64,000 nt of DNA. It comes from Diploscapter coronatus (taxonomy: Eukaryota; Nematoda; Chromadorea; Rhabditida; Rhabditidae). The stretch is from NCBI GenBank assembly GCA_964036155.1, contig OZ038423.1, forward strand, positions 58,357,249 to 58,421,248, read 5' to 3'. A program made the position numbers and the translations under genes. The notes beneath the pieces are model-generated. The model saw nothing but the letters and a program-made list of their open reading frames with translations, was not told the origin of the DNA and did no database searches. This document shows, in pieces, positions 1-11,654 of this stretch. Position 1 is the stretch's first letter. Each line of letters begins with the position of its first letter.

Positions 1-1589
1 GATTCTGACAGAATTCGCCTTTTACCCAATGATATTTGAGCTTTTCCCCTTTATCTGTATCAGAAACATGCCACTGACACGAACCGGTAATGTCCCCAAA
101 ATTTCTCATTTCTATCCCCCGCAAATTCCAAAATCATAATTTTGTCTTAAACCCCCAATGATCTTACCAAGAAGCTTCGTTTTATCTTATCATTCATTAT
201 TATTCATCATCTGATAGCTTTATCTATTGTCATTATCACTTAGAAAATGGTACATCAAAATTTGACCAATTTTAAAAATTAAGCTGAAATATTATTCCAA
301 CTAGAGTTCCATCATTATTCCTCATCGTAGGATTAAAATTCATGAAAATCCAAAGTTGGTAAAGTTTAGAAGTGCACAAATTATGATATGCCATTTTCTA
401 AGGTGGTTCATTGATTTGTCATACCATTCCCCCAAACTGTGGTAATCGTATGAGCTGATTTAAATTGATTTTTATCATCCGGCAATTGTGGGCTACGAGT
501 ACTTGTGTACCAAACGTGAGTACTTTATTCCAAACGCTATTTTTGATCTTGTTTCTTTCTTTTTTTCCATATTTTCTTAATTCTTTAGCACTTAGCAAAG
601 TATACACTTTGGCAACAATCTACTCACACAGCCACCGTCGTTTTATCGTAATTCACTCATGTATCCGCTTTAACATAAGCCCATTCATTATCGTATTTTT
701 GAAAGGACATGGATTTGAAAGGATTTCAGAAAGATTGGAAAAGGAAAATAAAAAATATTCTTGTAAATTTGAGTAATTTCGAAAATAAAAAAATGTATTG
801 TAACAAAAGAATTGTTGACATAACGTTTGAACCCGGACCTTCATGAATCAATATTTGGGTCATATTCATCGATGAACTAACAACTATAAGGGACCTAATT
901 CATCAGTCTTACAATATTTGACTAAACATACAAATATGTATGTATGTAATACATAAATCATAATTGATAGATACATCATAATTACACAATCTCATACATA
1001 TATATTTTTATTCAGCAGCAAAAAAAAACATATTTACAGCCTTAGATGAAGTAAATGTGAAAATGTGTTCATGCAATTCGAAGCTGATTTCCCTGTTTTC
1101 GCATCTGTCGATTAGTTGTTTCTTCCAAACTCAAGACGCATTTGTGAAAAGCGACCAAGAGCGAAAAGCAGAGACGTCATTTATTTAAATTTGATACAAG
1201 ATCGCTCACGCACTCGAACACCACAGAAACGCGTGTGGATTAAAGGAGGATTTCAACATTTTCTCCCAAAATTCAATTCAATATTTGGCATTTTATATTT
1301 TTCGAAGGCTCAACTAGTGTTTCGGGGATATGCTCCGGAGGCAAAAATGTTCCCTAGGCTCATATCTAAAGTGGGAAAGAGAAATCAGAAAAAAATCAAT
1401 TCGCAAATTTGTTAGAATTTTTTGCTAATTTTGGCGAAGCTTTCTTCCTTGACTTTGACTTCACCGAATGGGCGGAGCTTGCGGTCTCTAACTATGAGAA
1501 ATGATGAGAGATTTTCAAGTATATTATTAACTTTCGCAAATATTTGCCTCGTGAATAATCAGACCTTTCACAACTAATGAACTAAAAAC
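1..1589. other. Intergenic, no gene seen
   Basis: AT-rich sequence with no exon that combines an acceptor, an open frame and a donor. Short open frames here lack codon structure. Contains an A-run near 1020 and simple AT-rich stretches only. Confidence 0.6.
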
Positions 1590-2187
1590 TTGTATGCGAA
1601 AGTGAGTGGGCACGTTCTTTTCGTCTCCCATTTTCGCATGCTATTTTTTGCTTGCTCGAACCGAGCCGACTGTACATTCTTTTTATTAGTTTATGATGAA
1701 TGTTATGACGAATTTTATCTCGCTGAGAGATACGGAAAAAGAGGGAAGGTGAAGGGAGCCATGTAATGTAATGATGAAACAAACATATCTTACTGTGTGT
1801 ATGTTAATAAAACGGAGCGTGGGACAAGTATCCCCTCGACTTTTTTCACGAAAAAGTGCGGGTGGAATGCGGGTTAATCCCCGCATTCCGAATTTTATCT
1901 CTTGTCTGTTTGTACAAAGCCTAAACATATTGAAAATGAGTTCAATTAACGACAACGCAATTGAAGCAACTTACCGTCAGCATGAGCAATCTTATGGCAG
2001 CTCATATATATATATATATATATACGGTATATAAACGGTATCAGAAAGTCAATGGATTCGTCCTTTTGAATCCCTTTATTTCTCTTCATTTTATTTCGAT
2101 TCTAAACTAACTTTCTACAAAGATGTGCTCGTTTACAAGTTTTTTCTCGAAATATCTACACCAATTCATCGTTCGATTTGCGAAATC
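1590..2187 (+). repeat. ~600 bp dispersed repeat, copy 1
   Basis: This block is repeated almost unchanged in reverse complement at 14167-14792. The copies differ by a few substitutions and by the length of a (TA)n tract near 2008-2024. One end carries part of a foldback element (motif 'CATTTTCGCAT'), and the middle has a perfect ~10 bp hairpin (GGAATGCGGG / CCCCGCATTCC, about 1863-1890). It has a moderately long open frame, conserved between copies only because the DNA is conserved; no transposase motif is visible. It looks like a non-autonomous mobile element or a recent duplication. Confidence 0.85.
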
Positions 2188-3957
2188 AAAACGGAATATT
2201 TTCGATTATTTTTACAAGTATAATCGAGCTGCCAAAGTTATTTATTTCGACCTGTATTTGAAAGACTATCTTTTATTAATATGTGAAGATATCATTTTTT
2301 CTTGCAAGCCATATCTTACCAATTGGTCCTCACTACTAGTATCGTAGTAGTCATCGGTATCGGTTTTGTAAACGAATTCCTCCTTGACGGCGGATATTTG
2401 CTAAAATTATATAAGCTTTTGAGAAGAGAAATAAGATTTGGTAAACCCGAAGATATTCAAATGGGTTTGAATCGATCCCCTTCTTACCAAACCTCACTGG
2501 AGACGTGGGGGATCAAGATCATTCTCTGGCTCTTTTCTCTATTACCTTATTTGTTTGGCCTTGTCTTTATCTAGATTTGGGAATTTCAAGATTTCTAGAT
2601 TTGAATATCCTCAACGGTCTTCTCTGGGTATCCTTTGTCGTATGACGAGAGATTTAAAATATCCCAGACTATTTCCCTCGAATATCCTTTATCATGTAAC
2701 GAGATTTTCGTTTTCTTATCTTTCCTTTGAAATTTCATTTCGTTGTGTAAAATTTCGAATTCGTTATTATTCATTTTCGAAAACGATCATTTGTCGCGGT
2801 CTGCATTTGCCTCTCGTTTGCTAACAAATCCACTGTTGCGGGTGACTCTTTCTCGCTTGCAAAATACAGGAGAGGAATGCCCTACTTAACGTTGCTTTTT
2901 ATTTTTGACGATTTCTAAACGTTTTCAAAAGTTTTCTTATCTTTTTGACTTGGATAAGGAACCTATGGATAAAAATGTTAATCTGTGACAGTTGGATTAA
3001 CAATGGAGCGCGTTTGTAGACCTCAGCACTGACTAATAACGGCTAAACTTTGAAATGCGTTGCAAAATGTTGCAAGAATCGTACAGACTTGAAATTTTGC
3101 ATAAATATCCGTTAGGCCAATAGAAATAATAAAGAAGTTATTGACAAAAATATCGAATCTCAAATATTCAATACCTCAATACCCAGTTTCGCGCTTATGT
3201 TGTGGCTTTCGTGAATCGGTTCGACGGAGAAACACGTTCTCCATACTCGAATTGATTAACATCATTGGATTTCGCCAAATATGGATGTTTCAAGCGAAAA
3301 TCCTTTTCAAAATAGCCTATACGGGCTTTCCCCCTGTCCCCTCCTCTAATGCAAGGTGAGTGGGGCTTGTACTCTCCATTTATATCTGAAGCTGTTGAGG
3401 TCATATTCATTTGATCCTTCAAAATTTTCCTATTTTTTCCTTTTTCACAAAATTGATCAGTTTATTGGTATTTTCTGAGTGCGATACAATGCAATAAAAT
3501 GATCATTTAGAAAATACACTGTTCGAAGAGATATAAAGAAAAGAAAAAAAATAGGGGCGGGACTAAAGAAAGGGAAGGTTCGTGCATTTTCCAAGCTGTC
3601 CAATAAAATAACGTTATCTAGTGGCTTGAACTAGCGAAACATGGCTCAGTGTGATGAATTTGAGTCAAGCCAAAGATAAATAAATAGCATAGCCAGTCAC
3701 CACCGTATACCTTGAGAACCATGATCAAGGCTCCCTCGATAGTTTGACTATCATAAATTCTTCCAACGTATTGCTCATTTTGTGAAATTCTTTAATTATT
3801 CCGATTGAAAATTTAGCTTCCTTTAATTAACATCAGGATTCATAAACTCCTACCATTAGCCATATTTTCACTTTTACTTGTATTAATCGGCTATGAATGA
3901 AACTTCTAGTCGAAATTTCAGATCCATCTTCAAATCTACTATTTTGAACGTTTCGGA
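2188..3957. other. Intergenic with one dispersed repeat arm
   Basis: No gene is supported. About 2650-2765 matches the reverse complement of 7551-7658 (see repeat entries). An open frame at 2302-2574 has a hydrophobic C-terminal end but no start ATG, splice context or recognisable family. Confidence 0.5.
2650..2765 (+). repeat. Dispersed repeat, second family, copy A
   Basis: About 110 bp here matches the reverse complement of 7551-7658 with scattered differences. Shared words include 'TATTCGAGG', 'GGATATTC', 'ATGATAAAGG' and 'AATTCGAAATTTTACACAA' (given on the copy B strand). No coding content. Confidence 0.75.
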
Positions 3958-4345
3958 ATGGGCTTGGTGACGTCTTCACAGGGGTCTTCACAAGGCTCAA
4001 CGAGCAATTCGAACGGCAACGACGTGAACGCGAACTTCGACCGCGAAGGTGCCGCGAAACAATTTAAAGGCAAGCGGACCTACGAGCCTGTGGTGAGCTT
4101 TTCTGCGTACATTTTTAAATGCAAAATGTATATCTTCTTTCCATAACACGAAATTTAAAATTTGGAACAAGTAATAAGCAATAAAATGGTTAAAATTTTT
4201 TAGCCATAAAACTTAGAATACAAACGTATGTATAAGGAGAAAAATTTTAGTTATAGTCCGTATTTCAAATTAGAATGAGCAAATCTTGAAAGATGTTTCA
4301 TTTCAGATCCCTGACCGCTTCTCCTCGTCGTTTTCCTCGAGATGA
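3958..4345 (+). CDS. 57-residue two-exon microprotein, possible N-myristoylation
   Basis: Exon 1 is 3958-4092 and exon 2 is 4307-4345, joined in phase 0 by GTGAGC...TTTCAG; the stop is TGA. The product is 57 residues, starts MGLVTS (an MGxxxS N-myristoylation-like start), is rich in Ser, Asn and Gly for the first 25 residues, then has a short basic-aromatic section (GKRTYEP) and a Ser-rich tail. An acceptor (TTTCAG) lies 36 bp before the ATG; the frame stays open to it, so it may be a spliced-leader site or the start of a coding exon with more exons upstream. I recognise no family. Support is the clean splice pair and matching phase only. Confidence 0.45.
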
Positions 4346-4698
4346 GCATTGACTCACTATGAATACCCCAGCTCACAACTGTGTGGAAGTACATTATTTA
4401 TGTAATTTTCCATCTCTCATCTTTTCTTTCTGTCATTTTGTCTTTTAGTTTTCTCCGCTTTCTCTAACCTTTTACCACTTTTCTTTTCGTGTTCTTTCTG
4501 TGGAGGTATTCCAGCGTAAACTTTTGAATTGGACTGTGTCTTTTGATGATTCTTTTTAATAAAGTTTCTTGTTATCAAGCGTTCTTTTACATTCGAACTT
4601 GAGAAAACCTCAAGTTCGCACAGCACTTTTCGTTTTGAGTCAATTGCACATGCGGCTTACCCTAAAATATGAAAATCATTGATTCTTTATAAGATGGA

Positions 4699-4767
4699 CT
4701 AGAACTTCCCGCTCGCGGACGCGAAGCGTCCGTTCGCTCACCGTTCTAGGCGCCAGCCTTCGGCTGG
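4699..4767. repeat. GC-rich double hairpin
   Basis: An outer arm CTAGAAC / GTTCTAG encloses an inner arm CGGACGC-GAA-GCGTCCG. A second short hairpin, CCAGCC-TTC-GGCTGG, follows at 4753-4767. The local GC content is far above its surroundings. It looks like a small palindromic element rather than a tRNA: no A/B-box pair is visible. Confidence 0.6.
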
Positions 4768-6187
4768 CTATTAGAATTTGAATTACTTCTACTAAATATT
4801 TGTATCTCAAAGAAACTAAATTCGATATTATTTGTCGATTAGAATGAACCATTTACCTTAACATCATTATTTTAAAAAGTTCTGTGAAGATTATTCAAAA
4901 GTGCAGGTTAAATTTGAAAATTGAAATGAAAATGAAGATTGATTGGAATAAGTTCGCATGAACTAATTCTTTAGTATGGAATTCCCTCATTCACTTCATT
5001 TGTAAATTCGTTTAGAAAAAATAGTCAGATCACAAAACTATCTTCTGAATTATTCAAAAACAGTCGATTTACTCGCCTATGTTTAGAGAGGCCAAATGAA
5101 TTTTCGGAATTAATAATCATGGGATAATTTTATACCAGCATGATCGGTGGTATTTACCGGAACGGAATGCTTTTTAGATCTCCGAAAATAGACCAGTAGA
5201 TAAATTTCGTTATTCAACTTCGACTCATGGTGGACTGCTGCACCTCTCCGTAACTTGGAGCTTTTTCAAAGTTTTAACCTGAGGAATTTTCCAAGTCGTT
5301 TGTGCTCAGTTGTGCTTGGCATTTATGGAAAAACACTGAAACACGTGATAGGCAATCAATAGCGTAGTTTCAGAGTCTGATATGGAGATTTTTGGAAGTT
5401 CCTTAGTTTTCGAGATACTGGAGTTTCGATATCCAAAAATCGTAATTTTTGAGGGCTTTGGGAAAAGCTTCCAACTACAGTTTGGGAAAGAAATCCAGTA
5501 TATCATACAGAAACAATTTTCCACGATTATCAATTAGGAACTCGGTCAGATGGGGCGAAAAAAGTGGCCGAAAATTTCCAACACCTAACTCGAATGCTAA
5601 TTTGGCATTATGGTATTTCTACCCATGTTTCTACCAGATTCAAATCCAAAACCATGTTGAATCGAAATTCATACCATCAGTAAATTTTCACGAATTTTGC
5701 TTTGAAATGAAATTCTGGCTTGCCAAGGCCCTTCGCTCGCCCCTAGTCTGCGCCAATTTTAAATCAAAATTAGAATTCAAAGGTAGTTTATCGTTTATAC
5801 TGATGATTTCTGACAAGGAGTCGGCATATACGAGACTTTGGACTTCGAAAAATGACCTATACAGGGCAAGGTTGCTGATGGACCTGGTCTGCATTTTCGG
5901 GTCCGGATTTGAGATTAGGACCCGTAAATTAATTCATTATTATTTGACCTTTCCATAAAAAGAAAGAAAATATCGTCTTTATTTTGAATTCATTTTGCTA
6001 TATTTGTAATGTCGTAATTTGCTAATATTCTTAACGTTTTAATAAACATTTATAAGCAAGAAAAAATTGAAATAACTGGATTCAAGTGATCAGAAATAAT
6101 TATACACTAATTGGATCGCATAAATGGCATGGATTCTCCAGTGAGGAAGAAGGGTGCGCCAGAAACGCCTATTATATATAACTTCTA

Positions 6188-6241
6188 CCGAGCCCCTACA
6201 CTTATCCCTATTTTGCTAGAGTACGGCTTTTACAAGAAGCC
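6188..6241 (+). repeat. Dispersed ~54 bp repeat, copy 1
   Basis: Nearly identical, in the same orientation, to 55259-55313 inside an intron of the SNF5 gene. Shared words include 'CTTATCCCT', 'TTTTGCTAG' and 'GTACGGCTTTTACAAGAAGC'. The function is unknown. Confidence 0.75.
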
Positions 6242-7550
6242 TTTCAAGAGTAATAAGGTCAAATTTTTTAGGACCAAGGCCTTGAATGAACCAAGAAAAA
6301 TATAGGTAATGAGAAGAGAGCGGGGATATGGACACTTAATTATCTCAGCGTAAATGTAAAACGTTTTGAAAGCAGCAATTTCTAGACTGTAATTCTTCTA
6401 TACTTTTTTCTCGAGATGAAATATGTCCTCAAAAGCTTTGTTAATTATCCAGATTTCCAGAATTATTTTCTCCGAAAATCCAGTGACTAGATTTATAAAA
6501 CTCTCGAAATCTCCGAGAGTTTCCTCCTGGAAGAAAAGTTTCAGAAGACGCTATTTTTTTTTTGCAAAAATAGTGAATTCTAAGAAACCAGTTTTTGACT
6601 TCGAGACGACCTACCGTATCCAGCAAGTGGCTGGCCCCCCTAAATCAGTACATTTTTAGAAAGCACATTCCATCATTATGTCCATCCTTTTTAAATTTTC
6701 GAAAATCTTTTATAACAAAAAAGTTCTTTGTATAGTCGACTGTGAGTAAGTGAATACTGCATACATTTCGCAACTTCGTTCGCTCAGACCCCGCTCACTT
6801 TTTCCTGCCCTGCCGAATTGCATGATCCCTCATTTTCGAACGATTTTCTCTTGACATTTTTGCGAAAAATCTTTATAATTATACCCTAATTGTCTCTCTA
6901 ATTGACCAATTAACTCTGTAGAGCGATGCTTCAGTAGGAGTGGTGCAGAATAGATCAGTGCACTATTGATCGCCTTATTGCTTCGATGCCTAACCGCTGT
7001 CGTGAGGTCGTGAGGTCGAGAGAGTTAAGAGTTACTCTACCAAATACTAATCATTCCTAGTTTTTTTTTTTTTTTAATTTTCTTTTCCATTACCATTCAA
7101 AAAAAATTTTCTTTCGAAATTCATTTTACTTCCAAGACTTTGAGCGGTACTGTATTTAAGAATACTTCAGTAAAGAATTTAGTCATAGAAATCTCCGGTT
7201 ACAATATAGTTCAAGTTTGCACAAGAACATCAGCCACTTTAAATCCAAGGATTTCGACTTATTATTAATAGGTAAATAAAGTGCCCACATTTTCACTTCT
7301 CTTGAAACTTTCTTCTAAATTTTTATTTGAATTTGACTCTCAGCATGAAGAATAGTGAGAGATTTGGCAAACATACAGTTCTTTCATCGAAACTACAACC
7401 TTGATATTTGTTAAGGCTTCTTAAACTTTCATAAGTTCAACAAATCATATCTTTACACAAAATTAACTAGTGAATTTTTTAACATTTCATCTAATGTTTC
7501 AAATATTTGCGCGTAAGTGAACACATCAACATCACAGAAATGTCATTCAA

Positions 7551-7658
7551 GAATTCGAAATTTTACACAATAAAAAGACATTTCAAAGGAGAAGATAAGA
7601 AAAAGAAAATCTCGCTACATGATAAAGGATATTCGAGGAAAATAGTCTGAAATATCTT
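7551..7658 (-). repeat. Dispersed repeat, second family, copy B
   Basis: Inverted partner of 2650-2765, about 5 kb apart. Both lie inside the larger inverted-repeat pair formed by 1590-2187 and 14167-14792. Confidence 0.75.
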
Positions 7659-8176
7659 AAAACAGAATCCATGTAATTCTCGACAGTCCCAAGGAGGAGG
7701 TCGGACCAGAGACTTAAAGTGCGTTTTGAAGGGGTATTTGAGTGTTTTCTATCTATATTTGACCTGGAGAACACGATTTTGGGGCTTTTCTCCGAAGTTT
7801 TCAAGTCCAGGTTCGGGTGCCGGGTCTAGGGGTCAAAATTCAAAAGTCATTCTGACACCCCAAAACCTATATCAGATTGTTCAGTTCGACGAGCTGAGTC
7901 GACTGGTGCGAACATTTCACAGATCTGACCTTCCTATTGCAGGTTACGGCTAAAAACAGTACAAAAATGCCAAAAATCGTGGGTCTCCGGGATAAAATCG
8001 AAATTTACATACAGTGCCACCGGTATTACGTCCTAATATTTTCATCGAATAAGGTACATGTCTTACTCATGCTAATTCAATAATTATTTCGAATGAATAA
8101 CGACAACATTCTATCGAAAAACTGGCTCGAACCTAACTTAAAAACTTCGGAAAAACAACACTTTGTCACTAGCCAC

Positions 8177-8334
8177 CCCTAAGGCGCGTTCATACTTCGC
8201 TCGTGCTCATTTGAGCAGAAAAAATAGCACGCGAAAGTGAGAGAGGAAAAGAGTATGTCTCTCCTTGTCTCTCATTTTCGCATACTTTTTTCTGCTCAAA
8301 TGAGCACGAGCGAAGTATGAACGCGCCCTAAGGG
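8177..8334. mobile_element. Foldback MITE-like element
   Basis: About 158 bp whose two ends are near-perfect reverse complements (CTAAGGCGCGTTCATACTTC at the left, GAAGTATGAACGCGCCCTAA at the right; arms run on through TCGTGCTCATTTGAGCAG). The centre carries GCGAAAGTGAGAG / CTCATTTTCGCATAC, which is also found in the elements at 14671-14792 and 1590-1675. It has no coding capacity, as expected of a miniature inverted-repeat element moved in trans. Confidence 0.85.
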
Positions 8335-8380
8335 TTTTCTGATGATCGTCCTCCCTAGGGCTGAGTAGAGGTGATTCTAT

Positions 8381-9219
8381 TTATTTACTTGAAGACGCCG
8401 AGTATAATAAACTGATCAGCGAGTCAGGTAGCCCGTGGCGTGAGAAATTCCTCGCCTAAACATTTGCACAAAATCATGGTGTTTCATTATTTCATGTATA
8501 CCTGTTTGCTGATTGCTCGATTATAACGACACTCGTTCACGAAATGCTCGCAGTTGTAGCCCATCAGGTCATATCTCGTGTTGCCTAGCTGAAGTTCGAA
8601 TATAATATTTTCAAATTCATATAAATTCCGCCTTCGATTCTATCATTTTTTAGAGATACTTTACAATTTATGATATTTTATAACTTTATAGAGGTATTTA
8701 CCTTGCTGAGTGCGTATTCGGTGATCTCGTTTGGAGTTCGGTAGGGCGGGTCGTTGTCCCAGTGATTGACACGGAAACTGCGACCATCAAGGACCATTTC
8801 GAGCGGATCAATGCGGACCTAAAATTTTATGAAATAAGCATAATTACTCAAGATAAAACTTGAGAAATATCTCCTAATGTCCATTCCAATATAAAATAGA
8901 TATTTTCAAAAATATAATCGTCCAATTTACCTTATAGCGTTCATGGGCAGCAGCCCATAAATGGACCACGCAAGGAGTTCCTTTATACTTTCCAAGGTAG
9001 ATCATCCAGTGGCTCTGGAATATCATCAAGTTAATTTCTGTTTTATTGATATTTTAATCTTCCAAAAACTTGTTATTTATTATTTATATTCTCCAAACAA
9101 GAACTCACAAGTTCTCCGTCAGTTTCAATCAAATCTCCCATATCCAGCTTTTTGAGCGAATCCGCATTGTAGTTGTACCACAGCGACCTCCCGTACCAAA
9201 CACCATTTCTCATCGGCAT
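8381..9219 (-). CDS. LRAT-domain (NlpC/P60-type) protein A
   Basis: Five exons (9109-9219, 8931-9014, 8702-8818, 8502-8588, 8381-8455), all joined in phase 0, give 157 residues. The LRAT/H-rev107 signature is intact: a GDLIE strand near residue 28, SHWMIYLG (first His), VVHLW (second His) and YNCEHFVNECRY (catalytic Cys, about residue 145). LRAT-type enzymes transfer acyl groups through the Cys or act as thiol hydrolases on lipids; nematode EGL-26 belongs to the same superfamily. The protein is short, with only ~20 residues after the Cys box and no clear C-terminal membrane anchor. It lies 313 bp downstream of protein B, to which it is clearly related. Family assignment is firm; the substrate is unknown. 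Confidence 0.85.
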
Positions 9220-9532
9220 CGTTTCCTAATTTAATCTGAAAGAAAATTATGAATAAAAGTAGGAAGCAACTAAATGGAATGGAAAATTAAGAAAATATCA
9301 GAGGGTTTCGAAAACTTTGAGCAGACTTATCACATTGAAGTGATTCGGGACCTGTTCAAGCTTTCAGTACCAATCTTTTCCAATAAAGTAACTAACACAA
9401 TCTAATCATAATTTATGCACGCTGAAAAAGAACGTAAATATTGATTTCTCTAAAAAAAACGAATATAATTATAAAATGATTTCATTAGGATATTATTTTA
9501 TTTATTGGAGGAATATTCAATATCGTCGGGCT

Positions 9533-10721
9533 TCATTTGGGCGGTTCGTCGTCTTGTGATTCATGGCTCCTCAACGATGACTGGGATTGAGTCTGAGGCT
9601 GGGCATTTCTCGCGGAGGGCGGCAGAATAGGTGCCGAGAGCATACTGCCTGTGAAGATCTTCCTCACTGCTGCGAAGTATTCGTTCGGTCCCCATCTTTC
9701 GAACAACTCAAATTTATAGATTATTGATAGATCTCTTGCTAATTTTGATATTGATCAGTATGAAATACTCAATTAGTGTGGAGTTAAATTGAGGAATGAT
9801 GACTACCTGTTCGCAGTGAGGAGCTCCATAGCGACACTCGTTAGCAAAATGCTCGCAATTGTACTCAATGAAGTTATACTGATACGATGGAGAGTCGATC
9901 TGAAATAGTCCGCTATATTTTCAGGAATTATTAGGATTTCATAGAAGAAAGACATAGCGTTCACAATTCAGCGTACCATTCCGAGAGCATGATCAAGAAT
10001 CATCTTCGTGGGCCGTGGCGGAGTCACCATGTCACGGACGTTGTTCTTGCGCACCTTCAGATTAGCTGCGACGACTGGAAGCGGATCGATTCTGATCTGA
10101 AATTTGCTAAGTAATTATTACCAACGTTAGGACTTGGTGGTTAAAACGTTCATTCGGGCTTGTATCGAGAAAAACTAACAAAGGTTTGATAAAAACTCCT
10201 AATCACACAATATGAAATTGAGACTCAAAATTGGGAATCTTACTCTGTGAGGTGATTGGCCATCGCTGAACAAATGAATGATGCACGGCGTTTCCTTGTA
10301 TTCGCCTGCATAAATTGCCCAGTGCTGAAAAGGATTGCCGAATTTGCAGATTATTAATTGTCAACCAACCCGCAAGACCTTCTCATCGAATTCCACCAAA
10401 TCACCAGGATTCAGCCGCTTTCGAAGTTCATCGGCGCTCATGTATTCAGTTTGAAAATCACGCTGAAGCATCGATTGTTAAAGATGATTGTACGAGTAAC
10501 ATCATTTATCATTTCTACCAGTTTTAAAATCGTCTTCGTTTAATCAAAATTCTTCACAACAGTAACAATGAGACAACACATAACTTTCATGTATTTGGAT
10601 CTCTAGTTCCAACCTCGGGATGTGGGCCAGTGTGCTTCGCTCGTTGCTCCTCTTGCCATCGCCTTTTCGCCTCTTCGACGTCTGGCCGCATAGATCCGGA
10701 TGCTGATTGAGTCGATCCCAT
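9533..10721 (-). CDS. LRAT-domain (NlpC/P60-type) protein B
   Basis: Six exons (10614-10721, 10370-10462, 10244-10324, 9977-10096, 9807-9899, 9533-9706) in phase 0 give 222 residues. It starts MGSTQS, a possible N-myristoylation start, followed by a charged helix-like segment (EEAKRRWQEEQRAKH). The LRAT core follows: GDLVEF, HWAIYAG (first His), CIIHLF (second His), NCEHFANECRYG (Cys). A Gln/Ser-rich acidic tail of ~35 residues ends the protein. Two introns begin GTTGG and the last has an unusual acceptor ending TTTGAG; frame and homology to protein A force these choices. All three catalytic positions are present, so an active acyltransferase or thiol hydrolase is likely. Shared intron phases and sequence show it is a tandem paralogue of protein A. 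Confidence 0.87.
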
Positions 10722-11407
10722 CAGTCTAAGATTATTAGTTTTATATCGAATGTTAAAAATAAAATGTGATTTGTGTATTAAATTAACATCAATAGATCAT
10801 AACAAAATGGGATCTTATTTTAAAAAAAATATTATAAAACACAATTACAAGTTATAATATTAAATTTGTTTAAGAACTGTGAGAGAAAAAAACTTTTAGA
10901 AATCCTTTAACCTTTAGTTTGAAGAATTTCCCAGAGTAAAAAAAACTTCACAATTCTCAAACTATAATAAATCCATTTACAATAATTAAAAGATAATATG
11001 ATGGGATTAAGATAAAAGTGAGAGAATATTAAAACCATTGACAAATAATGTTTGAATTGAGATAAAATATGATGTTAACATCGACCACTTATATAAGAGA
11101 TGAAGAAAACAAGGCATAGCAAGGAAGAAAAATCGAGTGCACTTTTAGGAGAGAGAACATGTATATTTTTAAGGTGAATGGAAGGGGAGGATTAGATGTT
11201 GTTTTGCGACGAGCAGAGGATCATTTCATGGCCGTTTTCAGATTCCTCGCATAAAATTACTCCTAATAGATGAAAAAGCGATTTTTTTAAAATCGAATTC
11301 CTCCCCCCTTAAAATTTTTTTTATAAACAGATAAACGAAAGCAAATTTTATCTGTCGCTTTGTGATACAATCTTTAAAAATGATGTGTATCATTTGAAGC
11401 ATCACAT
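10722..11407. other. Intergenic, AT-rich upstream of LRAT B
   Basis: Very AT-rich with A-runs and no supported exon. A TATATAAG string on the plus strand near 11090 has no gene to serve in that direction. Confidence 0.5.
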
Positions 11408-11614
11408 TTATACCAATTTTAAAAAATTTCCTAAACTATCATAAACTTTAGCATAATTATCATCAAGTATAAATGTTGTTTCAGGTGGATAAATTTGAAG
11501 TACGCCATTAACTGGGATATTAATAAGTGTGTATATGCCATTAAAATTACTGCATGAAATAGGAACAATTCTTTCTTTTAATTCTTGATTAAAATTAAGC
11601 CGATTCCGACAAGA
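11408..11614 (-). pseudogene. AT-rich orphan coding fragment
   Basis: An open frame of 68 codons plus stop with no ATG; an in-frame stop lies just before it. The translation reads like a real protein end (segments SCSNFNGIYTLINIP, NGVLQIYPPETTF, DDNYAKVYDSLGNF) with alternating hydrophobic residues suggesting beta structure. It uses AT-rich codons (AAT, TTA, GAA, AAA), unlike the GC-richer host genes either side. It begins only 41 bp past the stop of the intronless trefoil gene. I cannot name a family. It may be the remnant of a foreign (bacterial or viral) gene or of a larger transferred segment; chance is not excluded. Confidence 0.35.
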
Positions 11615-11654
11615 TTAACGTAAGATCTAAAGGGCAATAACCGAATTCTGCTTA

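Larger units (their letters stand above)
4346..8176. other. Intergenic, repeat fragments only
   Basis: No gene is supported over about 3.8 kb. It holds a GC-rich palindrome (4699-4767), a ~54 bp dispersed repeat (6188-6241), and copy B of a dispersed repeat (7551-7658). A 169-codon open frame at 5449-5958 has no splice context, no start context and no recognisable motif, and is probably chance. Confidence 0.5.

Noticed and set aside
1771..2034. Open frame repeated at 14245-14574
   Set aside because: The two frames agree only because the DNA repeat is nearly identical; there is no start context, family motif or sign of selection on codons.
4699..4767. Possible tRNA or tRNA-derived element
   Set aside because: Hairpins are present but no cloverleaf and no A-box/B-box pair; no tRNA gene was found anywhere in the window by eye.
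5449..5958. 169-codon open frame
   Set aside because: No splice sites or motifs and erratic composition; judged a chance frame in intergenic DNA.
11080..11105. TATATAAG as a promoter
   Set aside because: It faces the plus strand, where no gene follows; AT-rich DNA makes such strings common.
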